From assembly GCF_042685745.1 (NCBI RefSeq), contig NZ_JBHUNT010000001.1, positions 372,001 through 436,000 on the forward strand: 64,000 nt of DNA, read 5' to 3'. The notes beneath the pieces were generated by a model. The model saw only the letters and a list, made by a program, of their open reading frames with translations, did not search any database and was not told the origin of the DNA. This DNA is from Prauserella_A oleivorans (GTDB taxonomy: Bacteria > Actinomycetota > Actinomycetes > Mycobacteriales > Pseudonocardiaceae). Positions 32,942 to 41,563 of the stretch are shown piece after piece (within the stretch, counting starts at the first letter, position 1; every line of letters begins with the position of its first letter). A program made the translations under genes and the position numbers.

Positions 32942-33655
32942 TCATCGGCGGCTTGCCAGCGCCGGGATGGCCGCGATCTTGTCCTCGGCCAGGTGATCCC
33001 ACAGGATGCCGGGGCTGCGCTTGGGCTTGGGCACCCGGATGACCTCGTGCGGCGTCACGATGACGTCGACGCGAAAGTCGTGCTCCGTCTCCGGCAACTC
33101 CTCGTCGAGCACCTGCAGGTCGTGCACGGTCGTGGCGATCGTGGTGCGTTCGTCCACGAGGCCGGTCTCGACGAGCAGCCCGAACTCGATGTCGGAGAAC
33201 CCGCCGCCCTTGCCGATGCGCACGCCGTCGCGGTTCACGGCGACCGTGCCGCACACCACGAGGTCCACGCGCTGCATCTCGCTCACGGCCACCGGGTCGC
33301 CGAGCCGCAGCGCCCGATCCTTCGCGGCGGCCCGGCGCGGCAACTCGGTCAGCGAGCCCGGGTCCAGCCGGACGAACGGCCGCTCCTCCGTCAGCTTCGG
33401 CACCGCCATGTAGAGCAGCTTGCCGTTCGCCAGCACGCGCGAGCGCACCGGCAGCTGCGGGCTGTCCGGGTTGGCCTTCACGACGCGCGCCGACTCCCAC
33501 TCCGGCAGGTGCGTCAGTTCCGCGGCCGCCTGCTCGGCGCCGGCGAAGTTGGGGATCCGCCCCCGCGCGCCGGGAAACCGCGCGGCACGTTCCTGTTCCA
33601 GCAGCGCCCACACCCGCTGCCGGACCTCCTGCTTGGCCGCCTCCGGATCGGACAT
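32942..33655 (-). CDS. 5-formyltetrahydrofolate cyclo-ligase family protein
   Basis: A 237-residue member of the MTHFS family, which uses ATP to convert 5-formyl-THF to 5,10-methenyl-THF. Visible are Arg-Ile-Pro-Asn-Phe-Ala-Gly-Ala near residue 33, the ATP-site segment Gly-Lys-Gly-Gly-Gly-Phe-Ser-Asp near 150, and a Thr-x-x-His-Asp region near 180. The Ile-Pro-Asn-Phe motif places it in the MTHFSD-like branch, whose exact substrate is less certain. It lies 3 bases downstream of the DUF445 gene. Confidence 0.82.
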   Translation of the reverse strand: MSDPEAAKQEVRQRVWALLEQERAARFPGARGRIPNFAGAEQAAAELTHLPEWESARVVKANPDSPQLPVRSRVLANGKLLYMAVPKLTEERPFVRLDPGSLTELPRRAAAKDRALRLGDPVAVSEMQRVDLVVCGTVAVNRDGVRIGKGGGFSDIEFGLLVETGLVDERTTIATTVHDLQVLDEELPETEHDFRVDVIVTPHEVIRVPKPKRSPGILWDHLAEDKIAAIPALASRR

Positions 33656-33658
33656 GGG

Positions 33659-34954
33659 TCAGAACAGCAGTTGCGCGACCGTGTAGATGACGAGCCCCGC
33701 GAGAGCACCCACGACGGTGCCGTTGATCCGGATGAACTGCAGGTCCCGGCCCACCTGGAGCTCGATCTTGCGGGACGTCTCCTCGGCGTCCCAGCGCTCG
33801 ACCGTGTCGGTGATGATCGTGGTGATCTCGCGCGAGTAGTTGGTCGCCGCGTAGGCGGCCGCGTCCTCGACCCAGCCGTCCACCTTGCCCGCCATCGCCG
33901 GGTCCGAGGTGAGCCGTTTGCCGAGCGAGCGCAGCCCCTCCCGGACGCGCCTGCGCAGCTCGCTGGACGGGTCCTCGGCGGCGGTGAGCAGCATGTCCTT
34001 CGCGGTCGCCCACGCCGAGCCGATGAGCTTCTGCACCTCGGGATGCTGGATCAGCTGCTGCTTGATCTGCTCGGCCCGCGCCATCGTCTCGGCGTCCTTC
34101 TGCAGATCCTGCGCGAACTCGCCGAGGAACCGGTCGAGGGCGAGCCGCATGGGGTGGTTCACATCGGTCTTCACCGCCCACGCGAACGCCAGCACCTCGC
34201 CGTAGACCTTGTCGGCCAGCATCTCGTCGACGAACCGCGGCGACCACGACGGCGCCCGCTCGGACACCACACGCAGCACCGTGGAGTGGTTGGTGCGTAC
34301 CCATTCGTACGCGCGGTCGCACATGAGATCCACGAGCCGGTAGTGCGCGCCGTCCGAGAGCACCTGCTCCAGCAGCTTGCCCAGCGGCGGCCCCCACTCG
34401 CGGTCGACGACCCGGCGCACCACCGCCTGTTCCATGACGGCCTGCACGTCCTCGTCCCGCAACACCGTCACCGCGCCGCGTACGACGGTGGCCAGTTCGG
34501 CGGTGGCGCGCTCGGCGTTCTCCGGCTTCGCGAGCCACTCGCCGACCCGCCGGGAGGCCTCCACGCGGCGCAGCTTGTCGCGCACCACGGGTTCGGCCAG
34601 GAAGTTGGAGCCGACGAACTCGCCGAGGCTGTCGCCGAGCACGTCCTTCTTGTGCGGGATGATCGCCGTGTGCGGGATCTTGATCCCCAGCGGATGCCGG
34701 AACAGCGCCGTGACGGCGAACCAGTCGGCCAGCGCACCGACCATCCCGGCCTCGGCGGCGGCCCGCACGTAGCCGACCCAGCCCGTCCAGCCCGCGGACT
34801 GCGCCCAGCTGGTGAGAAGGAACACGACGGTCGCGCCGAGGAGGAACGACAACGCGACCAGCTTCATCCTGCGCAGGCCGCGCCTCTTGGCCTCCTCGCG
34901 CGCCAACGCGCCGGGCGGCTCCACCGGCGTCGTCCTGGCCCTCGGTTGCTCCAC
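33659..34954 (-). CDS. DUF445 family membrane protein
   Basis: A 431-residue protein with one hydrophobic helix near residues 30-50, the family region Gly-Met-Val-Gly-Ala-Leu-Ala-Asp-Trp-Phe-Ala-Val-Thr-Ala-Leu-Phe near 70, long helical repeats, and a C-terminal hydrophobic helix (Val-Val-Gly-Ala-Leu-Ala-Gly-Leu-Val-Ile-Tyr). The function is not known. The GTG at 34954 lies 29 bases from the divergent aminotransferase start. Confidence 0.88.
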   Translation of the reverse strand: MEQPRARTTPVEPPGALAREEAKRRGLRRMKLVALSFLLGATVVFLLTSWAQSAGWTGWVGYVRAAAEAGMVGALADWFAVTALFRHPLGIKIPHTAIIPHKKDVLGDSLGEFVGSNFLAEPVVRDKLRRVEASRRVGEWLAKPENAERATAELATVVRGAVTVLRDEDVQAVMEQAVVRRVVDREWGPPLGKLLEQVLSDGAHYRLVDLMCDRAYEWVRTNHSTVLRVVSERAPSWSPRFVDEMLADKVYGEVLAFAWAVKTDVNHPMRLALDRFLGEFAQDLQKDAETMARAEQIKQQLIQHPEVQKLIGSAWATAKDMLLTAAEDPSSELRRRVREGLRSLGKRLTSDPAMAGKVDGWVEDAAAYAATNYSREITTIITDTVERWDAEETSRKIELQVGRDLQFIRINGTVVGALAGLVIYTVAQLLF

Positions 34955-34983
34955 GCCCTCATTGTCCGTGAGGATTGGCCATC

Positions 34984-36186
34984 GTGCGCGAACCAGTACT
35001 CGTCCCCCGCCTCCAGCCGTTCACCTCGACGATTTTCTCGGAGATGACGGCACTCGCCGTGCGCAGCGGGGCCATCAACCTCGGGCAGGGTTTCCCGGAC
35101 ACCGATGGCCCACGGCCGATGCTCGACGCGGCCAAGGAAGCGCTGTTCGGGGGCGCCAACCAGTACCCGCCGGGGCCGGGACGACCGGAGCTGCGGAAGG
35201 CGATCGCCGGCCACCGCGCCCGGCTGGGCCTGCACTACGACCCGGACAGCGAGATCCTCGTCACGGCCGGCGCCACGGAGGCGATCGCGGCCACCCTGCT
35301 GGCCCTCGCCGACCGGGGTGATGAGGTCGTCGTCATCGAGCCCTACTACGACTCCTACGCCGCCGCCATCGCGATGGCCGGTGCGACGCGGCGCGCCGTG
35401 CCGCTGGTGTCGGACGGAAACCGGTTCGCCCTCGACGTCGACACCCTGCGGGCCGCGGTGACCCCGGCGACGAAGGCGATCCTGCTCAACTCACCACACA
35501 ACCCGACCGGCACCGTGTTCACCCGTGCGGAGCTGGAGGCCGTCGCGGCCGTGTGCATCGAGCACGACCTCGTCGCCGTGCAGGACGAGGTCTACGAGCA
35601 CCTGGTGTTCGACGACCACGAGCACATCCCGCTGGCGAGCCTGCCCGGTATGCGTGAGCGCACGGTGTCGATCTCCAGCGCGGGCAAGACGTTCAACTGC
35701 ACCGGCTGGAAGATCGGCTGGGCGTGCGCGTCGCCGGAGCTGATCGCGGCCGTCACAGCGAGCAAGCAGTTCCTCACGTTCGTCTCCGGCGGGCCGCTGC
35801 AACCGGCCGTGGCCTACGCACTGGAACACGAGCTCGGCTGGGTGGAGCAGCTGCGCACGTCGTTGGCCGCCAAGCGCGACCGGCTCTCCCAGGGTCTGCG
35901 GGAGGCCGGGTTCACGGTATGGCCGAGTGCGGGGACGTACTTCGTCTGCGCCGACGTCCGGCCGCTCGGCTTCGCCGACGCCGAGGAGCTGGCGTGGCAG
36001 TTGCCGGAACGCGCCGGGGTCACCGCGGTCCCGATCACCGGGCTCACCGACCACCCGGACGAGTGGAATCACGTTCTGCGGTTCGCGTTCTGCAAGCGCG
36101 ACGATGTCCTCGACGAGGCCGTCGAGCGGCTTCACCAGCTGCGAAGCATTGCGCCGTCCGGGGTGGATCAGGCGCGGACGAGGTGA
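34984..36186 (+). CDS. PLP-dependent aminotransferase (class I/II)
   Basis: A 400-residue fold-type I aminotransferase. It shows Asn-Leu-Gly-Gln-Gly-Phe-Pro-Asp near residue 30, Thr-Ala-Gly-Ala-Thr-Glu-Ala-Ile near 95, Asn-Ser-Pro-His-Asn-Pro-Thr-Gly near 170, Asp-Glu-Val-Tyr near 200, and the PLP lysine in Ser-Ala-Gly-Lys-Thr-Phe near 236. It is closest in look to the YbdL/DapC-like group (methionine or N-succinyl-diaminopimelate aminotransferase). A TTG three codons upstream is an alternative start. Confidence 0.9.
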   Translation: MREPVLVPRLQPFTSTIFSEMTALAVRSGAINLGQGFPDTDGPRPMLDAAKEALFGGANQYPPGPGRPELRKAIAGHRARLGLHYDPDSEILVTAGATEAIAATLLALADRGDEVVVIEPYYDSYAAAIAMAGATRRAVPLVSDGNRFALDVDTLRAAVTPATKAILLNSPHNPTGTVFTRAELEAVAAVCIEHDLVAVQDEVYEHLVFDDHEHIPLASLPGMRERTVSISSAGKTFNCTGWKIGWACASPELIAAVTASKQFLTFVSGGPLQPAVAYALEHELGWVEQLRTSLAAKRDRLSQGLREAGFTVWPSAGTYFVCADVRPLGFADAEELAWQLPERAGVTAVPITGLTDHPDEWNHVLRFAFCKRDDVLDEAVERLHQLRSIAPSGVDQARTR

Positions 36187-36277
36187 AACACTTCCGAGCG
36201 ATGCTAGAAATAGCAGTCCCGGGGTAGCCCGACCTGGGCCGATACCGGGCTGAACGAGACGACGGTGGTGGTGTGCA

Positions 36278-37339
36278 GTGAGGGGATCGGGGGGCGCGCG
36301 CTCATCCGGTCTCCTTTCGGCTGCCCTCCTGCGGGTGCTGCTGGCGGTCGGTTTCGCGGTCGCCGCGTGGCTTACCGCCGCGCTGCTCTCCTCGGCCGCC
36401 CACGCCGCCGAACCGCCCACGGCTGAGCAGATCGCCGCGGAGGTGGAGCGGGAGGTCCAGGAGGACGTCTCGACAAGCCTGCCCGGGGACCCCGCGACGG
36501 CCGAGGTGCCGCCGGTGCTGGACGCGGCCGCGCTGCCGCCCGAGCAGGCCGACCCCCCGACCGAGCCGACTCCCGAACCGGCAGAGGCTGCCGAGCCCGC
36601 GACTCCGGCTGCTCCTGCTGTTCCCGACCTTCCGGCTGTTCCCGGCTCGAACGGCGAGCCGGACGCCGCTCCCGCACCGTCCCGTGCACTGCTCGGCACG
36701 CTCACCGACACGGTCGGCACGCTGGCCGGTACCGTGACCGACACCCTGGGCTGCATCACCGGCTCGCTCGAGCGCACCACGCCGATTCTTGACCTGCCCG
36801 CACCTGAGCTGCGGTTGCCGCCGGCGCTCCTGCCGGCGCTGCCGGTGCTGCCGACGCTGCCATCAGTGCCGACCCTGCCGGAGCCCGGCGATTCGGTCGG
36901 TATCGCGGTGCCGGAGGGCGAGCTGCCCGGTGCCGGACTGCCCGGCCCCGCCGTCCCGCAGCCGGACGCGCCGGACCAGCAGACCTCGCAGCCGCAACCG
37001 GCGCGGTCGCTGCCCGTCACGGTGACCGCCGCCGACGGCACGCCCGCCGTCCCGGCGACGGAACCGGCCGCCCCGGTGGCGCCGCGCGAGATCGTCGCCG
37101 GTGGCGGCGCCGCGCCCGCCGGCGTGCCGGCGCCGCTGCCCGCCGCCCCGACCGGGACGGGTGTCACCGCACAGGTCGTCGCGTCGGCCCACCACGACCA
37201 CGCCGGTGGACGGGCTGTCCACGGCATCCTCAGCTGGGAGCCCACGCAGGCCCAGCTCCGGCTTGCCGGAACGAGCCGCGAGCACGATGTGGACGGTGCG
37301 GGCCGGCAGGCCGCGCTGCCCACCACCACCCCGGACTGA
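36278..37339 (+). CDS. Secreted Pro/Ala-rich protein of unknown function
   Basis: A 353-residue protein with an Arg-rich N-terminus and a signal or anchor helix (about residues 18-45, cleavage likely after Ala-His-Ala). Then come a Glu-rich helix, a long Pro/Ala/Glu region, a central Leu-Gly-Thr-Leu-Thr-Asp-Thr-Val repeat, Leu-Pro repeats (Leu-Pro-Ala-Leu-Pro-Val-Leu-Pro) and a Pro-rich tail. No catalytic domain is visible. Low complexity suggests an extracellular or wall-spanning spacer. Not recognised beyond that. It is monocistronic. Confidence 0.72.
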   Translation: MRGSGGARSSGLLSAALLRVLLAVGFAVAAWLTAALLSSAAHAAEPPTAEQIAAEVEREVQEDVSTSLPGDPATAEVPPVLDAAALPPEQADPPTEPTPEPAEAAEPATPAAPAVPDLPAVPGSNGEPDAAPAPSRALLGTLTDTVGTLAGTVTDTLGCITGSLERTTPILDLPAPELRLPPALLPALPVLPTLPSVPTLPEPGDSVGIAVPEGELPGAGLPGPAVPQPDAPDQQTSQPQPARSLPVTVTAADGTPAVPATEPAAPVAPREIVAGGGAAPAGVPAPLPAAPTGTGVTAQVVASAHHDHAGGRAVHGILSWEPTQAQLRLAGTSREHDVDGAGRQAALPTTTPD

Positions 37340-37792
37340 CCGCACGCCGCTACGCCGGGGGCCAGTGCGTCCGACAAGACGCTGTGAATTCCCGGCACAG
37401 TCTCGCTCGCGTGTAGTCGTCTTCGCAGGGGTACTTCTCGTGGATACACAGCTTCCCGCCCGGCCGACCGCGCCAGGCCGTGACGGGTCCTGGTCCCGGT
37501 GCCGCGTTGCCCCCGTGGTGCCGGGGCCCCAACCGGGTGCGCGCCAAGGCGTTCTGCTCACCGCGCCGAGCAGGAGCGCCTTCCCGATGCGCACCTGAGG
37601 CCGCCAGGCCCTCCGGCATGGCGAGGGGCGATGCCGGAGGCGGCCGGTGGCACCCGTGCCCACGCGGCACGGCGGAGCCGGTGCGCTGGATGATTGACCG
37701 TCTCGTTTCCCTGGAGTGACGGCACCCCCACATCCGGCGCACCGGCTCCTCTTTTGCTTTCACACCAACAGTTCTTGCACCCGGTGGGTTCT
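37340..37792. other. Convergent intergenic region with a long inverted repeat
   Basis: Perfect 13-base arms (37674-37686 GGAGCCGGTGCGC; 37737-37749) enclose about 50 bases. Stem growth by three more pairs including a G-T is possible, and a T-rich run follows on the plus strand, so it may end transcription from 36278-37339. On the minus strand a frame ending at 37350 finishes with a Cys-rich stretch (Leu-Cys-Ile-His-Glu-Lys-Tyr-Pro-Cys-Glu-Asp) that looks protein-like. I find no start for it, so it is left as a possible remnant. Confidence 0.45.
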
Positions 37793-39238
37793 TCACACCA
37801 CGGTCGCGTCGACGCCGCGCGGCCCGCTGCGTACCGACGCGGCCGCGAGCCCGAGCCGCCGCACCGCTTCCCGGAGCCTGTCCTCCGGCAGGCAGAACGG
37901 CAGCCGCAACCGGCGTTCGAGGCCACCGTGGACACCGAAGCGCGGGCCGGGCGCCACCTGCACGCCGTGGTTCGCCGCGGCCACGCTGAGCCGAGTGCTC
38001 ATCGGCTCGGGAAGTCCGCACCACAGCGACAAACCGCCGACCGGCAGCCGGAACGTCCACTCAGGACAGTGCTCGCGGAGAGCGTCGGCCAGAACGTCAC
38101 GTGCCGCACGCAGATCGTCCCGACGTTGCCGGAGCAGGGGGCCGGCATCGGCGAGCAATTCGGCGAGCACGAGCTGAGAGAGCACCGACGAGCCGAGATC
38201 GAGCGAGTGCCGGGCGGCCAGGAGTTGCTCGACGAGGTGTTCGGGCGCGCGGATCCAGCCGAGCCGGAGCCCGCCCCAGAACGTCTTGGCCGCCGAGCCG
38301 ACCATGATCACCCACTCTCCCGCGTAGGCCGCGAGCGGCGGCAGCGGCACCGGTGTCGCGCGCAGGTCGAGCTCCGCGAGCGTCTCGTCGACAACGGCGG
38401 GTGTCCGCGCGCGGGCGAGTGCCGCTCCGAGCCGTTGCCTGCTCTCGGCGTCCAGCTGCAATCCGGTGGGGTTCTGGAAGTCCGGGACGAACACGGCGAG
38501 CCGGGGCGAGGCCTGTCGGAGGGCGGCCTCGATGGCGGCGATGTCCCAGCCCTCCACCGGATCGACGGCGACCGGCACCGGGAGGGCGTGGGCGGCCCGG
38601 ATGGCCTCCGGGGTGTTCGGGTAGCACGGCTGCTCGACGAGGACCCGGTCACCGGGGCCAGCCAGGGTGCGCAGGACCAGCGCGAAGGCGTGCTGGGCGC
38701 CGTTGGTGACGATCAGCTGGTCGGGGGTTGTCGGCAAGCCACGGGCGGCGTAGCTGGCCGCGAGGCGCTCCCGGAGCACGGGCAGCCCGCGAGCGCTGTA
38801 GCCGTGGTCGCACAGCTCGGCACCCAGCTGTGGACGGACCGCGTCGAAGGCAGCCAGTAGCCCGGGCACGGCGGGCGGCGAGGCGTGGGCGAGATCGAGC
38901 AGTTCGAGATCCGCGCCGGGATCGCGGCGGCCGACCCGGCCACCCGCGGGAGCGCTCACCCAGGATCCCGCGCCCTGTCTGCTGGCGACGAGCCCGGACT
39001 CGCGCAGCCGGTCGAGGGCCGCGCCGACGAGCGTCCGGCTGACCCCGAGCGCGGTGGCGAGCTCTCGCTCCGCGGGCAGCCGGGTGCCGACCGGCAGCCT
39101 GCCGTCGAGCACCTGCGACTCCAGCGCGTCGGCGAGGTCACTCGCGCCCCGGCGGGAGCCGCTGTGCCGCCAGCCGCCCAGCAGTCGCGCGAGCCGTGCA
39201 CCGGATATCCGTCCACCCGGTGGGAATTGGCTCGTCAT
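37793..39238 (-). CDS. MocR-type regulator (GntR HTH + aminotransferase-like domain)
   Basis: A 481-residue MocR protein. A GntR winged HTH at about residues 28-95 (Leu-Pro-Ala-Glu-Arg-Glu-Leu-Ala-Thr-Ala-Leu-Gly-Val-Ser-Arg) is fused to a fold-type I PLP domain with Asn-Pro-Thr-Gly near 275 and the PLP lysine in Gly-Ser-Ala-Ala-Lys-Thr-Phe near 330. MocR proteins often control vitamin B6 or amino-acid genes with PLP as effector. It is divergent from a YczE-type membrane protein, a recurrent MocR pairing. The ATG at 39238 is chosen. Confidence 0.92.
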   Translation of the reverse strand: MTSQFPPGGRISGARLARLLGGWRHSGSRRGASDLADALESQVLDGRLPVGTRLPAERELATALGVSRTLVGAALDRLRESGLVASRQGAGSWVSAPAGGRVGRRDPGADLELLDLAHASPPAVPGLLAAFDAVRPQLGAELCDHGYSARGLPVLRERLAASYAARGLPTTPDQLIVTNGAQHAFALVLRTLAGPGDRVLVEQPCYPNTPEAIRAAHALPVPVAVDPVEGWDIAAIEAALRQASPRLAVFVPDFQNPTGLQLDAESRQRLGAALARARTPAVVDETLAELDLRATPVPLPPLAAYAGEWVIMVGSAAKTFWGGLRLGWIRAPEHLVEQLLAARHSLDLGSSVLSQLVLAELLADAGPLLRQRRDDLRAARDVLADALREHCPEWTFRLPVGGLSLWCGLPEPMSTRLSVAAANHGVQVAPGPRFGVHGGLERRLRLPFCLPEDRLREAVRRLGLAAASVRSGPRGVDATVV

Positions 39239-39242
39239 GCAG

Positions 39243-39262
39243 GCCAATTTATGCAGATTGGC
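39243..39262. promoter_or_regulatory. Dyad in the MocR-YczE divergent promoter
   Basis: GCCAAT-N8-ATTGGC lies 4 bases before the MocR start. A second, weaker dyad (CTGG-ATTA-CCAG, near 39264-39275) follows. MocR proteins bind repeats between themselves and their target, so this is a candidate operator for both genes. Confidence 0.5.
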
Positions 39263-39299
39263 TCTGGATTACCAGCCCAAATGCACAGATAGTGGTGAC

Positions 39300-39932
39300 G
39301 TGGCCCAGACAGGACAGTTCGAACTCTCTCCGGTGACCGTGACCGAAGACCCGGCACGCAGGCTGACCCAGCTGGTGGCGGGTCTTCTGCTGTTCGGCAC
39401 GAGCATGGCGATGATGTCCCGGTCGAGGCTCGGGCTGAACCCGTGGGACGTCCTGCACGAAGGGCTCATGGAGAAGACCGGCCTGACATTCGGCTCGGTG
39501 ACCGTCGTGACGGCCGTGCTGGTGCTGCTGGCCTGGATTCCGCTCCGGCAGCGGCCGGGCATCGGCACCGCCGCCAACGTCGTGCTCATCGCGGTCTCGG
39601 TCGACCTCGTGCGACTGGTGTTGCCGGATCAGCACGTGCTGGCCTGGCAGATAGCGTTGTTGCTCGGTGGCATCGTGCTGAACGGGCTCGCCACCGCGCT
39701 CTACGTCGGCGCGCGGTTCGGCCCCGGTCCGCGGGACGGGCTCATGACCGGACTGTCCGCGCGAACGGGCCGTTCGGTGCGGCTGGTCCGCACGCTGATC
39801 GAGGTGTGCGTGCTGGCGGCCGGCTGGCTGCTCGGCGGGACGGTCGGAGTGGGCACCGTGCTGTTCGCTCTGGCCATCGGCCCGCTGACGCAGCTGTTCC
39901 TGCCCTACGTCGTGTGGCGGCGGCGCTCATGA
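39300..39932 (+). CDS. YczE/YitT-like membrane protein
   Basis: A 210-residue membrane protein with five or six hydrophobic helices. It has the family N-terminal region Leu-Gly-Leu-Asn-Pro-Trp-Asp-Val-Leu-His-Glu-Gly and the repeated Gly-Pro-Gly-Pro-Arg-Asp-Gly-Leu-Met-Thr-Gly-Leu segment near residue 145. The family is often the divergent target of a MocR regulator, as here; transport of a B6 vitamer has been suggested for such pairs but is unproven for this one. The GTG at 39300 fits the family start. Confidence 0.85.
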   Translation: MAQTGQFELSPVTVTEDPARRLTQLVAGLLLFGTSMAMMSRSRLGLNPWDVLHEGLMEKTGLTFGSVTVVTAVLVLLAWIPLRQRPGIGTAANVVLIAVSVDLVRLVLPDQHVLAWQIALLLGGIVLNGLATALYVGARFGPGPRDGLMTGLSARTGRSVRLVRTLIEVCVLAAGWLLGGTVGVGTVLFALAIGPLTQLFLPYVVWRRRS

Positions 39933-40463
39933 CGCCCGGCGCCGGGCGGCTCTGAGCACGAGCGGGTCGGCGCCGAGCCCGGTGAGAACGTCGGCCGCCG
40001 GACCGGGCAGGCTCGCGAGCGCCAGCAGGAGGTGCTCGCCACCGATGTAGTCGTCCCGGAGCTCCATGGCTTCCTTCAGGGACTGTTCGAGCACCCGCTT
40101 GGCATCACCGGTGAACGGCACGTGCTTACGCGTGCGTCGCACGTGGCCGCGAGCGAGCGCGCCTTCGCCGTGCTCGTGCTCGACGCGCGCGACCACCTCG
40201 TCGACGTCGATGCCCAGCTGCTCGAGCGATTGCGTGTCGGCGTCGGTGAGCCCGCCGCGCCGCCGCACGTGCGCGACCTGCGCCTCGAGGTCGTCGAGGC
40301 CGAAGCCGACGGCGCCGAGCAGTCGCGCCGCGGCGCCGTCGGGAAAGCGCGTGAGGGCGACGAGCAGGTGCAACGGATCGACCTCCCGGGCGCCCTGGAT
40401 GTCCGCCTCACGGACCGCCTCGGTGACAGTCGTCCGGGCTTCCTCGGTAAACCGCTCGAACAT
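39927..40463 (-). CDS. Stand-alone Clp N-terminal domain protein
   Basis: A 178-residue protein made of two Clp N-type repeats (Phe-Glu-Arg-Phe-Thr-Glu-Glu-Ala-Arg and Asp-Pro-Leu-His-Leu-Leu-Val-Ala in the first; Ala-Lys-Arg-Val-Leu-Glu-Gln-Ser-Leu-Lys-Glu-Ala and Gly-Gly-Glu-His-Leu-Leu-Leu-Ala in the second). It has no AAA+ domain. It could be an adaptor or decoy for ClpC/ClpB substrates. Its ATG shares a base with the stop of the small HTH gene (TGATG), so the two are strictly coupled. It converges with the YczE gene, overlapping 6 bases. Confidence 0.88.
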   Translation of the reverse strand: MFERFTEEARTTVTEAVREADIQGAREVDPLHLLVALTRFPDGAAARLLGAVGFGLDDLEAQVAHVRRRGGLTDADTQSLEQLGIDVDEVVARVEHEHGEGALARGHVRRTRKHVPFTGDAKRVLEQSLKEAMELRDDYIGGEHLLLALASLPGPAADVLTGLGADPLVLRAARRRAS

Positions 40464-40672
40464 CAACGCCTCCCATATTTCTTGTGGACCGCCTGCTTGC
40501 TGACGCCGAGCTCGTCGGCGATCTCCTGCCATGACCAGCCGTGCACGCGCGCACTGCGCACCTGGACGGCCTCGAGTTGCTCCAGCAGCCTGCGCAGGGC
40601 GGCGACGGCCCGCAGGCCGACGCGTGGGTCGCGATCGCCCGCCCTGGCGGCCAAATCAGTGGCTTCGGTCAT
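40463..40672 (-). CDS. Small HTH protein coupled to the ClpN gene
   Basis: A 69-residue protein: an N-terminal helix, then a C-terminal HTH (Ser-Trp-Gln-Glu-Ile-Ala-Asp-Glu-Leu-Gly-Val-Ser-Lys-Gln-Ala-Val-His-Lys-Lys-Tyr), a sigma-70 region 4/MarR-like single HTH. It is the first gene of a two-gene operon and is preceded by a pair of palindromes that also face the divergent phosphatase gene. It is probably an autorepressor. Confidence 0.85.
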   Translation of the reverse strand: MTEATDLAARAGDRDPRVGLRAVAALRRLLEQLEAVQVRSARVHGWSWQEIADELGVSKQAVHKKYGRR

Positions 40673-40674
40673 GA

Positions 40675-40719
40675 TGTCAATCTAAGTTGACGGTGCGCTG
40701 CTGTCAACCTTGGTTGACA
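40675..40719. promoter_or_regulatory. Paired palindromic operators, HTH-ClpN/PP2C intergenic
   Basis: Site 1 TGTCAACCTTGGTTGACA (40702-40719, perfect 8-base arms). Site 2 TGTCAATCTAAGTTGACG (40675-40692, same GTCAA/TTGAC half-sites). Centres are 27 bases apart, between the HTH start at 40672 and the phosphatase start at 40738. This is the layout of an autoregulated divergent promoter. Confidence 0.72.
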
Positions 40720-40737
40720 GGTGGCTACATTCGGCCG

Positions 40738-41511
40738 GTGCCCCGCATCGACATCGCCGAGCAGCCCGGCGTCGGCCTCGACGGCCTTCCGCGGCCGACC
40801 GAGGACCGGGTGGTGGTGACGACGAACGCCGTCGCGGTGCTCGACGGCGCCACGGAGTTCCGCGCCGGCATGCTCAGCGGAGGCTGGTATTCGCACCGGC
40901 TCGCCGAATACCTCGAGGCAAGCCTGACGACCTCGCCCGCCGCCCCGCTGCGCACCGTCCTGGCCGCCGCGATCGAGAACGTGGCGCTCACCCACGGCCT
41001 GCGGCCAGGCCACAGCCCGTCCAGCACCGTGGCGATCGCGCGATGGACCACCGAGACCGTCGACGCGCTCGTCCTGGCCGACAGCCCGGTCGTCGCGTTC
41101 GGACACCTCGGGACGACCGTGGTCGCCGACCACCGGCTGGCCCGCCTGCGCCACGGTGGGTTCCTGCGCACGCGCGCCGACGTCGACCGGCTGCGCAACC
41201 ACGAGGACGGGTTCTGGGTGGCCGAGGCGGACCCGGCCGCGGCCTCACACGCCGTGTGCGTCAGCTGGCCACGGCGCGACGTGGAGGCCGTGCTGCTGGC
41301 CACCGACGGCGTCTCGGTGGGCGTCGACGACTACGGGCTGTTCGATTGGCCGGACGTCGTGGATCTCGCCCGAGGCGAGGGCGCGAAGGCCGTCCTCGAC
41401 GCCGTGCGCCGGGCGGAACTCGCCGACCCCGACGGCGTTCGCTGGCCCCGCGTCAAGCAACACGACGACCAGGCGCTTGCCGTGATCGATTTCACGATGG
41501 ATCAGGGGTGA
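40738..41511 (+). CDS. PP2C-like Ser/Thr phosphatase-related protein
   Basis: A 257-residue protein with a PP2C-type layout: Thr-Glu-Asp-Arg ... Val-Ala-Val-Leu-Asp-Gly-Ala-Thr-Glu near residues 20-40, Ser-Ser-Thr-Val-Ala-Ile-Ala-Arg near 98, Leu-Leu-Ala-Thr-Asp-Gly-Val-Ser near 187, and Lys-Gln-His-Asp-Asp-Gln-Ala-Leu near 242. The metal Asps at the usual places (Asp-Gly, Thr-Asp-Gly, Asp-Asp) are present. It is divergent from the HTH-ClpN operon and shares its operators. The target is unknown. The GTG at 40738 is preferred. Confidence 0.75.
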   Translation: MPRIDIAEQPGVGLDGLPRPTEDRVVVTTNAVAVLDGATEFRAGMLSGGWYSHRLAEYLEASLTTSPAAPLRTVLAAAIENVALTHGLRPGHSPSSTVAIARWTTETVDALVLADSPVVAFGHLGTTVVADHRLARLRHGGFLRTRADVDRLRNHEDGFWVAEADPAAASHAVCVSWPRRDVEAVLLATDGVSVGVDDYGLFDWPDVVDLARGEGAKAVLDAVRRAELADPDGVRWPRVKQHDDQALAVIDFTMDQG

Positions 41512-41563
41512 TTCAGGGACTTACCCGGATCACACACCGGCTCTCGAGGCGTTGACTGGAGAT

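Noticed and set aside
36863..37663. Minus-strand frame through the end of the Pro-rich secreted gene and beyond
   Set aside because: Mostly antisense to a low-complexity gene. No motif, no start with ribosome site.
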